Assembly (NCBI RefSeq): GCF_900182595.1
Contig: NZ_FXTN01000012.1
Span: 124,001-188,000, forward strand
Direction of reading: 5' to 3'
Origin: Pedobacter westerhofensis
GTDB lineage: Bacteria > Bacteroidota > Bacteroidia > Sphingobacteriales > Sphingobacteriaceae
Length of the DNA stretch: 64,000 nt
Each line of letters opens with the position of its first letter. The stretch's first letter is position 1. Positions 7,989 to 16,382 of this stretch are shown here, piece by piece. A program made the translations under genes and the position numbers. The notes below the pieces were generated by a model, which searched no databases, was not told the DNA's origin, and saw nothing but the letters and a program-made list of their open reading frames with translations.

Positions 7989-8507
7989 ATGAACCTATTA
8001 ATTATCCTGTTTAGTTTATTATTTACCCCGCCGGCACCACCGACCAGCATTTATGATTTTACCATGAAAACGATTGATGGTAAAGAGGTTAAGTTGTCGA
8101 AATTTAAGGGCAAAAAGATTCTTATTGTAAACACGGCGTCCAAATGTGGTTATACTCCACAGTATGAAGACCTGGAAAAGCTGCACAAACAGTACGGCAA
8201 TGATGTTGTATTGATTGGCTTCCCGGCAGGTAACTTTGGTGGCCAGGAGTTAGCTACAAACACAGAAATCCAGGATTTTTGTAAAAAGAATTTTGGGGTT
8301 ACTTTTTTATTAAGCGAAAAAGTAAGTGTGAAAGGAAATGACATTAATCCGATCTTCAAATATCTGACTACTGCCAGCAATCCTGACTTTACCGGTGACA
8401 TCAACTGGAATTTTGAAAAGTTCCTGATCAATGAAAAGGGACAGCTGGTTCACCGTTTCCGCTCTAAGGTAGTACCGATGAGTCCGGATATTACAAAGAA
8501 CCTGTAA
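7989..8507 (+). CDS. Glutathione peroxidase-family thiol peroxidase, exported
   Basis: It reduces hydroperoxides, probably with thioredoxin. From the ATG at 7989 the protein has 172 residues, a short hydrophobic N-terminus consistent with a signal peptide, then the GPx fold. The peroxidatic Cys53 sits in NTASKCGYTPQ, a second cysteine is Cys98 in QDFCKK, and Trp140-Asn141 sit in INWNFEKF. The usual FPCNQFGGQE motif reads FPAGNFGGQE, so the catalytic Gln is replaced by Asn82. An in-frame ATG at 7938 would add 17 residues and spoil the signal peptide, so 7989 is preferred. Confidence 0.92.
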   Translation: MNLLIILFSLLFTPPAPPTSIYDFTMKTIDGKEVKLSKFKGKKILIVNTASKCGYTPQYEDLEKLHKQYGNDVVLIGFPAGNFGGQELATNTEIQDFCKKNFGVTFLLSEKVSVKGNDINPIFKYLTTASNPDFTGDINWNFEKFLINEKGQLVHRFRSKVVPMSPDITKNL

Positions 8508-8534
8508 TAAGAAAACACTTCTCCAAAGGGGGGC

Positions 8535-8575
8535 AAAAAAAAGAGAAGCCGCATTTCGCGGCTTCTCTTTTTTTT
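8535..8575. terminator. Strong bidirectional terminator between gpx and mnmA
   Basis: Arms AGAGAAGCCGC (8542-8552) and GCGGCTTCTCT (8558-8568) form a perfect 11-bp stem with a five-base loop, flanked by an A-run on one side and a T-run on the other. It therefore works as an intrinsic terminator on both strands for these convergent genes. Confidence 0.93.
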
Positions 8576-8592
8576 GTATTAAGAATCTTCTT

Positions 8593-9684
8593 TTAGATCA
8601 GGAACCCTCCACCCAGCAGGTCATTTCCTTCATAAAACACGGCTGACTGACCAGGAGCAATGGCAGAAACGTTGTGGTCAAATACCACACGCATTTTATC
8701 TTTTTCCTGAACAATAGTGCTCAGCATTCCTGCGTCCTTATACCTGATTTTGGTAATCACATTGTCCATAGGTTCTGTAATGCTGTCGTATTTAATCAGG
8801 TTGAGGTTTCGTACCATAGCTTCGCCTCTTTCCAGTTCTTCGGCCCTGCCAAGCATCACAGTATTGCTTTCAGGAAGGATTTGTGTCACAAACATGGGTT
8901 CGCCAAAAGCAATTCCCAATCCCTTGCGTTGTCCGATAGTGTAAAACGGATATCCCTTGTGCTGCCCTACAATCATTCCGTCACTGGTGATAAAATTACC
9001 CCCCGCAACACGTTCTTCCAGGTTTTCAACCTTATGTTTCAGGAATGAACGGTAATCATTTTCAGGTACAAAGCAGATCTCATAGCTTTCACTTTTCTTG
9101 GCCAGTTCTTCCTGTCCCATGTCCATTGCCATTTGTCTGATCTCAGATTTGGCGAAAGAGCCCAATGGGAATTGGGTACGTGCAAGATTTTCCTGAGAAA
9201 CGCCCCACAGTACATACGACTGATCTTTATTTTCGTCCAGGCCCTTGGATATCACGTGTCTGCCATTGGTATGCTGTCTGATATTTGCATAATGTCCTGT
9301 TGCAATAAACTCACAATCCAGTTTATTTGCACGTTTCAGCAGGGCTTCCCATTTAATGTGCGTATTACAAAGTACACACGGATTTGGTGTGCGCCCTGCA
9401 AGGTATTCATCTACGAAATTATCGATTACATAATCTCCAAACTCGTCCCTGATATCTAATATATAATGTGGGAAGCCATAGTTTACAGCTAAAGTACGGG
9501 CATCATTGATGCTGTCAAGACTGCAACATCCCGTTTCTTTACTACTGCTGCCCGATGTAGCATAGTCCCAGGTCTTCATGGTTAACCCAATCACCTCGTA
9601 CCCTTGTTCATGTAACATCACTGCTGCAACTGAACTGTCAACACCGCCACTCATGGCTACCAGAATTCTGCCCCTTTTACTCAT
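8593..9684 (-). CDS. mnmA: tRNA-specific 2-thiouridylase MnmA
   Basis: MnmA thiolates U34 of tRNA-Lys, -Glu and -Gln. The 363-residue protein opens with the PP-loop ATP-pyrophosphatase motif SGGVDSSVAA at about 11-20. The cysteine-bearing region NPCVLCNTHIKW is near residue 100 and the catalytic partner Cys is in SYEICFVPEND near 200. The C-terminal beta-barrel region includes the GQRKGLGIAF motif. Length and order match the family. Notably, the tRNA-Lys(UUU) gene, one of its substrates, lies about 2.6 kb away, though this is probably chance. Confidence 0.97.
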   Translation of the reverse strand: MSKRGRILVAMSGGVDSSVAAVMLHEQGYEVIGLTMKTWDYATSGSSSKETGCCSLDSINDARTLAVNYGFPHYILDIRDEFGDYVIDNFVDEYLAGRTPNPCVLCNTHIKWEALLKRANKLDCEFIATGHYANIRQHTNGRHVISKGLDENKDQSYVLWGVSQENLARTQFPLGSFAKSEIRQMAMDMGQEELAKKSESYEICFVPENDYRSFLKHKVENLEERVAGGNFITSDGMIVGQHKGYPFYTIGQRKGLGIAFGEPMFVTQILPESNTVMLGRAEELERGEAMVRNLNLIKYDSITEPMDNVITKIRYKDAGMLSTIVQEKDKMRVVFDHNVSAIAPGQSAVFYEGNDLLGGGFLI

Positions 9685-9701
9685 TTCAATTTAATAAGGT
9701 G

Positions 9702-9709
9702 CAAAAATA
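9702..9709 (-). promoter_or_regulatory. -7 promoter element TATTTTTG of mnmA
   Basis: On the minus strand TATTTTTG matches TAnnTTTG exactly and lies about 18 bp before the mnmA ATG. No clear TTG element was found at the expected distance upstream. Confidence 0.4.
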
Positions 9710-9862
9710 CTTATTTTTTGAAACATTATGTTTTTGTGCGGTCAGATACTTGTAAAAAGGCGCTTTTATGTAACGCTTAAATGATATAGCAGATGTCTTT
9801 AACTATTTTAAACTTAATGTAATATATTAGGGGCTTAAAAAAATATACGAAACGTAGGATAA

Positions 9863-12145
9863 ATGAAGAGAAAATTAATTTGCAGTTTGTTATTTATTCC
9901 ATTTATTGCCGCAGCACAGCAGGATCTGGCAAAATATGTGAAGCCTATTATTGGTACTCAAAAGATGGGGCATACTTATCCCGGGGCTACCTTACCATTT
10001 GGATCTGTACAGCTGAGTCCCGAGACGGATACACTCTCATACGAGCAGAACGGTAAATATAATGGAGATGTGTACAAATACTGCGCAGGTTACAAATATG
10101 AGGACCGTACAATTGTGGGTTTTAGCCATACACACTTTAGCGGCACAGGACACTCCGATCTTGGAGACTTCCTGGTGATGCCAACTCAGGGCAAACTTCA
10201 GATGAACCCGGGAACGGCGGCCGATCCAAAGAGCGGTTACAGATCAGCCTTCTCTCATCAGAATGAAACAGCTGAAGCAGGATATTACAAGGTAAAACTG
10301 GATGATGATCAAATTACTGCCGAACTAACTGCTTCAAAGAGGGTAGGTATGCATCAGTATACTTTTAAGAAGTCGGATGAATCACATGTAATCCTGGACC
10401 TGATGTCCGGGATTTACAATTATCCTGATAAAAATGTGTGGACTTACGTTCGTGTGGTAAATGACAGCCTGATCACGGGTTACCGTCAGACCAATGGCTG
10501 GGCAAGAACAAGAACGGTTTATTTCGCCATGTCCTTTTCCAAAGCGTTTAAATCCTACGGATCGAAGAACTATGACCGTAAACAGGCTTATCGTGGTTTC
10601 TGGGGCAAGTTTGATCAAACCAAGAATTTCCCTGAACTGGCTGGCAAACAGCTGAGGATGTATTTTGATTTCAATACTGCCGAGCAGGAAAAGATAAAGA
10701 TCAAACTGGCGATTTCACCGGTAAGCCAGGAAAATGCACTGGAGAATATGCAGGCAGAAATCCCGGGCTGGGATTTTGAACAGGTAAGAAAGCAGGCGAG
10801 GGGAGAATGGAATAAAGAACTGAACAAGATCACCGTTAATACTGACGAGGATGATAAAGTGAATTTCTACACTGCAATGTACCATGCGTTTATCAATCCA
10901 ACCACTTATAACGATGTGAATGGTGAATACAAAGGACTGGACCAGGGTGTACATAAAGCCAGCGGCTTCACCAACTATACAACATTTTCCCTTTGGGATA
11001 CCTATAGGGCTTTGCATCCTTTCTTTAACCTGATACAGCCTTCGCGGAACAATGATATGGTAAAATCCATGATGGCTCATTATGATCAGAGTTCGTTGAA
11101 AATGCTGCCGGTATGGTCTAACTCTGCCAACGACAACTGGTGTATGAGCGGATATCACAGTGTATCGGTCATCACAGATGCAATCATCAAAGGTGTTTAC
11201 AATGGCGATGCAGAAGCAGCGCTGCAGGCCTGTATCGTAACGTCTAACCACAGGGACTATGACGGCATCGGCTATTACATTGATAAAGGATATATCCCGG
11301 CCGAGAAAAGCGGAACGTCAATTTCAAATACTCTGGAATATGCCTATGACGACTGGTGCATCGCACAATTGGCAAAGAAACTGAATAAACAGGATGTTTA
11401 TCAGGAGTATATGAAAAGGTCTGGTAACTGGGTGAATAACTTTGATCCTGCAATTGGTTTTATGCGCGCAAAGATGGCTGACGGTAAGTTTCAGCAGAAA
11501 TTTGATATCATGAGTACACAGGGACAGGGATTTATTGAAGGAAATTCATGGAATTACAGCTTTTTTGTGCCTCAGGATCCAAATTCCCTGATTGAACATA
11601 TGGGTGGCAAAAAGAAGTTCGCCAGCAAACTGGATACACTATTCACCATGCACCTGCCCGATGAGTTTTTCGCGGAAACTGAAGATATTACCCGTGAAGG
11701 TATTATCGGCGGATATGTACACGGCAACGAACCTGCACATCATGTCGCGTATCTTTATAACTGGGCGGGGCAACCTTCCAAAACGCAGTCGCGCGTGCGG
11801 ATGATCCTGAAAATGCAGTATAAGGATACACCTGACGGTCTTGGGGGAAATGATGATTGCGGACAGATGAGTGCCTGGTACATCTTCTCATCACTGGGTT
11901 TTTACCCCGTAGCGCCAGGGTCTGACGAATACTCACTGGGAAGCCCGGCGGTTAAATCTGCAGTAGTTAAACTGGAAAACGGAAAGACCTTTACGGTCGA
12001 AGCCATTAATCAGAGTGACAAAAATGTTTATGTACAGAAAGTATTGTTGAATGGTACACCTGTTACAAACCAAACAATTAAACACGCTGATATCATTGCT
12101 GGCGGCAAGCTTACTTTTTATATGAGCAGTAAAGCTTCAAAATAA
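9863..12145 (+). CDS. GH92 family alpha-mannosidase, secreted
   Basis: Calcium-dependent exo-acting alpha-mannosidases of family GH92 trim mannose from N-glycans and mannans. The 760-residue protein starts with a signal peptide ending IAAAQ. The N-terminal beta-sandwich domain includes GTQKMGHTYPGATLPFG and the loop HFSGTGHSDLGDFLVMP. The (alpha/alpha)6 domain carries FSLWDTYRALHP and the C-terminal GGNDDCGQMSAWYIFSSLG, all classical GH92 motifs with the acidic catalytic residues in place. No SusCD pair or regulator adjoins it, so it is a stand-alone enzyme with its own terminator. Confidence 0.95.
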   Translation: MKRKLICSLLFIPFIAAAQQDLAKYVKPIIGTQKMGHTYPGATLPFGSVQLSPETDTLSYEQNGKYNGDVYKYCAGYKYEDRTIVGFSHTHFSGTGHSDLGDFLVMPTQGKLQMNPGTAADPKSGYRSAFSHQNETAEAGYYKVKLDDDQITAELTASKRVGMHQYTFKKSDESHVILDLMSGIYNYPDKNVWTYVRVVNDSLITGYRQTNGWARTRTVYFAMSFSKAFKSYGSKNYDRKQAYRGFWGKFDQTKNFPELAGKQLRMYFDFNTAEQEKIKIKLAISPVSQENALENMQAEIPGWDFEQVRKQARGEWNKELNKITVNTDEDDKVNFYTAMYHAFINPTTYNDVNGEYKGLDQGVHKASGFTNYTTFSLWDTYRALHPFFNLIQPSRNNDMVKSMMAHYDQSSLKMLPVWSNSANDNWCMSGYHSVSVITDAIIKGVYNGDAEAALQACIVTSNHRDYDGIGYYIDKGYIPAEKSGTSISNTLEYAYDDWCIAQLAKKLNKQDVYQEYMKRSGNWVNNFDPAIGFMRAKMADGKFQQKFDIMSTQGQGFIEGNSWNYSFFVPQDPNSLIEHMGGKKKFASKLDTLFTMHLPDEFFAETEDITREGIIGGYVHGNEPAHHVAYLYNWAGQPSKTQSRVRMILKMQYKDTPDGLGGNDDCGQMSAWYIFSSLGFYPVAPGSDEYSLGSPAVKSAVVKLENGKTFTVEAINQSDKNVYVQKVLLNGTPVTNQTIKHADIIAGGKLTFYMSSKASK

Positions 12146-12152
12146 TAATATC

Positions 12153-12187
12153 AGGGCAGGGGGAATTGTTCAACCTGCCCTTTTTTT
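12153..12187 (+). terminator. Rho-independent terminator after the GH92 gene
   Basis: Arms AGGGCAGG (12153-12160) and CCTGCCCT (12174-12181) enclose a 13-base loop and are followed by a run of seven T. Confidence 0.85.
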
Positions 12188-12259
12188 GTTTGCGTTAAAA
12201 ATAATTCTATTGAAAAACAGCCTGTTGGGGGATTAAGTGCATTTTATTTATGCGAGGAT

Positions 12260-12289
12260 TTGCATAAAGAATTTAATTTTCTACCTTTG
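12260..12289 (+). promoter_or_regulatory. Bacteroidota-type promoter of tRNA-Lys
   Basis: TTG at 12260-12262, a 19-base spacer, and TACCTTTG at 12282-12289 match the primary sigma consensus TTG-N19-TAnnTTTG exactly. Transcription would begin around 12295, about 15 bases before the mature tRNA. Confidence 0.85.
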
Positions 12290-12310
12290 CAGTCCTTCAA
12301 AAAGGGTACT

Positions 12311-12383
12311 GATTCCGTAGCTCAGCTGGTAGAGCATTACACTTTTAATGTAGTGGTCCTGGGTTCGAATCCCAGCGGGATCA
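12311..12383 (+). tRNA. tRNA-Lys (anticodon UUU)
   Basis: A 73-base cloverleaf. The acceptor arm GATTCCG pairs with CGGGATC at the 3' end (one T-G pair), the D arm is GCTC...GAGC, the anticodon loop reads CTTTTAA with TTT as anticodon, and the T arm contains the standard GGTTCGAATCC. The 3' CCA is not encoded, so it must be added after transcription. Confidence 0.97.
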
Positions 12384-12405
12384 CAGAGTATAGTTTCAAT
12401 ACTAG

Positions 12406-12440
12406 AAAAAGCTTGCAAATCTCATGATTGCAAGCTTTTT
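12406..12440 (+). terminator. Rho-independent terminator after tRNA-Lys
   Basis: Perfect 13-bp arms AAAAAGCTTGCAA (12406-12418) and TTGCAAGCTTTTT (12428-12440) enclose a nine-base loop, with the T-run forming part of the stem. Confidence 0.88.
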
Positions 12441-12541
12441 TCGTTTATCCTTCTCAGAGACTATTGGGCAGAAAGGGATATGACTATTATTCCGGTTTAT
12501 AGAGAAAGGAATTTTAACTATATTTAGGTGATTATATCTGC

Positions 12542-13396
12542 ATGTACAAAGCCAGTTTATTTCCTGAAGGTCTCAGTCAGAACGAAAAATTACCGATCCG
12601 TATCGTATCGCCAGATTTTGGGCACATCGGTACGCAATCTGAAGCCGCCTATGGTGTCTCTAACCAGCTGCCATATTATTTTTTTCTGTTTGTACTAAAG
12701 GGATCCGGCCATCGCAGAGTTGATCTGGAAAGCTTTGATCTTGAAGATAACGAATTGATATTTTCCCTGCCGTATCAGATTGTGCATTTGCCGGAATCAT
12801 TTCATGGCAAAGATTATTTTAAACTGGGTTTCGATCAGGAATGCCTTTCAAAACTTCCAAAGCAATATTCATTTCTCCTGAACCCACTTAACCAGCCTAA
12901 AATCAAAATTTCCGAATCTGCCGGCTCCAGGCTGAAGGCCATCTTTTTAACACTGAAGAGTTTGTTAAAAACCAGCGATACGGATCCTGAATTGATCCTG
13001 GCTCATCTGCACGGTTTGCTGACTGAAATTGATAGCGCCTATTTTGGCAATGCAAAGAGGCCAGGAGATGCACAGCTTGAGAAATTTATATCCTTTAAAT
13101 TATTTTTAGAGAACAATCTGACAGATCATCCTTCTATTAAGGCTATTGCAGAAGAACTTGCCATCAGCACTGAGAGTTTACAGCACATAGTGAAGCAATA
13201 TTCCGGATGCAGCCCTAAAGAATTTATTACAAACCGGCTGATTCTTGAAGCCAGGCGACGCCTGTATTATGGCGAACATTCATCAGTAAAAGAACTGGCT
13301 TTTGAGCTCGGTTTTAATGATCCCGACTACTTTAACCGGGTTTTTAAAAAGGTCACGGGGAAAACCGTAGCTGAATCTTTTCAGGATTTGTCCTGA
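12542..13396 (+). CDS. AraC family transcriptional regulator
   Basis: A 284-residue one-component regulator. Residues 1-170 are a cupin-like ligand-binding region without obvious metal ligands. The C-terminal 100 residues hold the double helix-turn-helix: the first recognition region is around SIKAIAEELAISTESLQHIVKQ and the second around SVKELAFELGFNDPDYFNRVFKK, ending with the typical VTGKTVAESF. It lies 71 bp upstream of the SDR gene on the same strand and is its likely local regulator. Confidence 0.93.
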   Translation: MYKASLFPEGLSQNEKLPIRIVSPDFGHIGTQSEAAYGVSNQLPYYFFLFVLKGSGHRRVDLESFDLEDNELIFSLPYQIVHLPESFHGKDYFKLGFDQECLSKLPKQYSFLLNPLNQPKIKISESAGSRLKAIFLTLKSLLKTSDTDPELILAHLHGLLTEIDSAYFGNAKRPGDAQLEKFISFKLFLENNLTDHPSIKAIAEELAISTESLQHIVKQYSGCSPKEFITNRLILEARRRLYYGEHSSVKELAFELGFNDPDYFNRVFKKVTGKTVAESFQDLS

Positions 13397-13467
13397 ATTT
13401 ACCGGCTTTAGTCCGGCACTGTCTGTGAATACATCCCGAGCTTTGTTCAATCACAAATCTTTAAGAT

Positions 13468-14298
13468 ATGAACAGAGAATCAAAAAAAATATTGGTCACC
13501 GGTGCCACAGGACTTGTAGGTTCCAGAGTATTGCCCAGGCTTGTTGCCGCGGGTTTCGACTGCTATGCCTTAGTACGCGGGCCCAAAGATTTACCTGATG
13601 GTGTTACTGCAGTTGAAGGCGATTTGCTTGATGCGGAAACACTCACAGGGGTGGTAACAGTTTTTTCGGCTATTATTCACCTGGCCGCGGTTTTTCGTTC
13701 CCCGGATATGGACCTGATCTGGAAAAGCAATCTCGACGGTACTAAAAATCTGATAGAGGCGGTAAAAGCGCAGTCGCCGGATGCACGGTTCATCATGGCG
13801 GGCACTGCACATGTATATGATGCGTATGGTAATCATCCCGGCCGGGAAGATGATGCTATTCATCCGGAACATGCTTATCCCGCGAGTAAAGCGGCAGCGG
13901 AACTGGAACTGAGCCAAAGCGGGCTCAACTGGTCGGTACTGAGGTTCCCGTTTGTGTATGGCGATGGCGACGGACATCTTGAAGACTTACCAAAGCATGT
14001 GATCCCGGCAAAGTGGCACCCCGCAACGAGAATGAGCACTATCCACCATCTGGATATTTTCAGGGCCTTACAGATGGCTTTAGAAGGCACAATGGATGGC
14101 CGCAGGGTTAATCTCTGTGACGATGCACCCATATCCATCTATGAGCTCCTCCGCATGGTTGGTGTGGAAATGGAACCCTCGGCTGAACCGCTCGTTAAAC
14201 CCTGGTATTTGCAAGTTGACGGTTCGGTTGCCCGCAGCCTTGGCTTTCAGCCAGCGTTGAGGACAGTTTATCAGGCTGTACAGGAAGGTCTGCTTTAG
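13468..14298 (+). CDS. NAD(P)-dependent epimerase/dehydratase (extended SDR)
   Basis: The 276-residue protein has the extended short-chain dehydrogenase layout. The Rossmann glycine motif VTGATGLVGSRV is at about 9-20, and the catalytic Tyr-Lys pair is in HAYPASKAAAEL near residue 135. FPFVYGDGDGH follows, as in nucleotide-sugar and NDP-hexose epimerases. The substrate cannot be told from sequence. It follows an AraC regulator and is read in the same direction, so a small inducible unit is plausible. Confidence 0.88.
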   Translation: MNRESKKILVTGATGLVGSRVLPRLVAAGFDCYALVRGPKDLPDGVTAVEGDLLDAETLTGVVTVFSAIIHLAAVFRSPDMDLIWKSNLDGTKNLIEAVKAQSPDARFIMAGTAHVYDAYGNHPGREDDAIHPEHAYPASKAAAELELSQSGLNWSVLRFPFVYGDGDGHLEDLPKHVIPAKWHPATRMSTIHHLDIFRALQMALEGTMDGRRVNLCDDAPISIYELLRMVGVEMEPSAEPLVKPWYLQVDGSVARSLGFQPALRTVYQAVQEGLL

Positions 14299-14340
14299 CC
14301 ATGCAGAAAATATTTCGGGCGAATAAACCCGAAGTATTTT

Positions 14341-14922
14341 CTATACCTTTTTCCTGAATTCTTCAATCAGCTCATCCACATGGTCCCATAAAAATCCTGA
14401 TCCATCTTTGATCTTGTCAATTTTTTCATAAACAACTTCAAAAGGAACATTATATTCGGTCCATGTTCCGCCCTGGTTGGAGATATTCTGAAGAATAGGC
14501 TCCAGCCTGTCAATTGCTTTTGCAAATTTAGCATCGCTGGTTTCTCCATTTTCAAACTCCGTCCAGATCTCTAAAAAATCTTTGGCCTGTTCTTCGGGCA
14601 GGATGCCGAAAATACGGTGTGCAGCAATGAGTTCCTCATCGGTATTGGTGTGGTTCTTCGTGGTATCATAAAGAAAAGTGTCTCCGGCATCGATCTCCAC
14701 AATATCATGTATCAATACCATTTTCAAAACTTTGAGCACATCAACAGGCGCATTGGAATATTCAGACAAGACCATTACCATCATCGCCAGGTGCCAGCTG
14801 TGTTCGGCATCATTTTCATGCCTTTCGCTGTTAAATAGTTTTGTTTTACGTTGTATATACTTGAGCTTATCTATTTCTTTAATAAACTCCATTTGCATCA
14901 GCAGCCTGCTCAATTTTTCCAT
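14341..14922 (-). CDS. HD domain protein, HDDC2/YfbR-like 5'-nucleotidase
   Basis: A 193-residue cytoplasmic metal-dependent phosphohydrolase. The metal ligands are visible in order: H in NDAEHSWHLAMM, the HD pair in KMVLIHDIVEIDAGD, and a distal Asp in FAKAIDRLEPILQN. The KLKYIQRKTKLFNSERHENDAEHSWHL form places it in the HDDC2/YfbR group, which dephosphorylates deoxynucleoside 5'-monophosphates. It has its own promoter region shared with the divergent Crp-like gene. Confidence 0.87.
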   Translation of the reverse strand: MEKLSRLLMQMEFIKEIDKLKYIQRKTKLFNSERHENDAEHSWHLAMMVMVLSEYSNAPVDVLKVLKMVLIHDIVEIDAGDTFLYDTTKNHTNTDEELIAAHRIFGILPEEQAKDFLEIWTEFENGETSDAKFAKAIDRLEPILQNISNQGGTWTEYNVPFEVVYEKIDKIKDGSGFLWDHVDELIEEFRKKV

Positions 14923-14997
14923 TATATTCTAACTTTGTAGTATTGCAAAGAAAGCATTCTTTAATGATACCGTAAAGGACATTTGTCCGATGAGAAA

Positions 14998-15570
14998 ATG
15001 ATAAGAACCAATAAAGAACTATTCAATTATATTACCAGGCTGGTGAAGTCCGGATCTGACAGTTTATTTAGCGAGCACTCTTTTGCGCCGGCAGAGCAAA
15101 TTCTGATAGAAGGCAAAAAAGTATTTTCTGTATATATCATGAAGAGCGGAATTGTAAAATGTTATCTCACTACTGATACGGGGAGTACATTTATACAGGA
15201 GTTTTTTGGAGAAGGAGAGATTTTTGGTGAGATAGAATTAATGGATGACAGTTCCGGTTATTGTACCATTGAAGCTATTGACGAGGTAAAAGTCTATAAA
15301 ATTCAAAAAAACGATTTCCTTGATTTGCTGGAACAGGATAAGAAATTCAACCGCCTTTTTATTGAAGCGCTGATCTTAAAATTACGGTATAAGGCAACCC
15401 GGCATTCCTATAATCAATCACATACGATCGAAGACAAGCTAAGGCGATTGAAAGTGAAATTTCCGGATCTGGATCAAGTGCTTTCAAAGCAGGATACGGC
15501 AGACTATCTGGGCATTACTTTGAGGGCACTGAACAGAACGATCAAAGGACTGTCTGAAGGAAAAGGTTAA
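14998..15570 (+). CDS. Crp/Fnr family transcriptional regulator
   Basis: From the ATG at 14998 the protein has 190 residues. The N-terminal cyclic-nucleotide-binding fold covers about residues 25-125 (LIEGKKVFSVYIMKSGIVKC, then FFGEGEIFGEIELMDD). The C-terminal region TADYLGITLRALNRTIKGL is a compact winged HTH of the type seen in many Bacteroidota Crp-like proteins. The cAMP-binding arginine and serine pattern is not conserved, so the ligand is unknown. An in-frame TTG at 14983 would add five residues; the ATG is preferred. Confidence 0.88.
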   Translation: MIRTNKELFNYITRLVKSGSDSLFSEHSFAPAEQILIEGKKVFSVYIMKSGIVKCYLTTDTGSTFIQEFFGEGEIFGEIELMDDSSGYCTIEAIDEVKVYKIQKNDFLDLLEQDKKFNRLFIEALILKLRYKATRHSYNQSHTIEDKLRRLKVKFPDLDQVLSKQDTADYLGITLRALNRTIKGLSEGKG

Positions 15571-15574
15571 AATC

Positions 15575-16243
15575 TCAGCGGGTATATTGCGCTATGAAAG
15601 ATTTCCTTGTCATAATATGTAGATAAGGATAATCACCAGACAACTGCCGGCGTTGTTTCAGCTGGTAAATAAAATGCCCGCCAAGATCAACAATGATTGG
15701 GTTCTGAGCCTGGTACCACACCCGGTGCGGATGTTTCCAGCAGAAGGAATAATAGCAGGAGGTAATGGGCAGCTTTCTTAACTCAGGATGGTGAAAGTTA
15801 AGTACTTTTGGCGTTCCCTGCAGAAAATCTGATTTTCTGATCATCGATAAATGGTCTGTGTGGCAAAAATCATAATCTGCAATTCTGGGATCATCCACAT
15901 CAGGTAAATTTTTAAGTACCCGAAAGCCTTTGAATTTCTTACCGTTCAGAATCCAGATCAGCCTGGGATAAAATGCTTCCCTGCTCTTTAACTCTTCCAG
16001 GCAAAGCGGAGAATTCTGAAATTCCAGCGTAGTGCCGCATGGGGTGTGCACATCTGCACGGTGCAGCTCTCCCAGTATTGTATCAGAGAAGCTTACCTCT
16101 CTGAATTCTGGCGGAAAGGCAGCTTTCCAGCTTTTATGCCACTCTGTTTCTCCCGGATAATTTCTTAGAACTATCTTTTTTTCAGGAGCGGATTGCGCAG
16201 GGGAGGATGTATTGTCTATGAACAGGGATAGAATTGGCTCCAT
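15575..16243 (-). CDS. CoiA-like nuclease-domain protein, short form
   Basis: A 222-residue protein, taking the ATG at 16243 rather than a TTG at 16258. The central part resembles the CoiA-like competence nuclease: ETEWHKSWKAAFP, then the metal-binding pattern HRADVHTPCGTTLEFQNSPL and REAFYPRLIWILNGK, which corresponds to a PD-(D/E)xK active site. The N-terminal zinc-finger-like segment of usual CoiA proteins is missing; only about 30 residues precede the nuclease region. No competence gene is adjacent. Membership in the superfamily is fairly clear; a role in transformation is not. Confidence 0.7.
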   Translation of the reverse strand: MEPILSLFIDNTSSPAQSAPEKKIVLRNYPGETEWHKSWKAAFPPEFREVSFSDTILGELHRADVHTPCGTTLEFQNSPLCLEELKSREAFYPRLIWILNGKKFKGFRVLKNLPDVDDPRIADYDFCHTDHLSMIRKSDFLQGTPKVLNFHHPELRKLPITSCYYSFCWKHPHRVWYQAQNPIIVDLGGHFIYQLKQRRQLSGDYPYLHIMTRKSFIAQYTR

Positions 16244-16328
16244 AAGATCAGCCGCCAAAATTCAGCAGCATGCAAATCTATACTAATAATTTTAGTGAAC
16301 CAAGATCTTGAAAAACTTTTCAGTTTAT

Positions 16329-16342
16329 TTTCAAATTTGAAA
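16329..16342. promoter_or_regulatory. 14-bp palindrome in a divergent promoter region
   Basis: TTTCAAATTTGAAA is a perfect palindrome between the divergent CoiA-like and DUF4256 genes. It may be an operator, but AT-rich symmetric sites also occur by chance. Confidence 0.3.
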
Positions 16343-16382
16343 TAAATACATTTATGTAACAAACCATGTAAACCGTCAGGGT

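Noticed and set aside
10715..11251. 178-residue antisense frame inside the GH92 gene
   Set aside because: It overlaps strong GH92 motifs and has no recognisable function or promoter.
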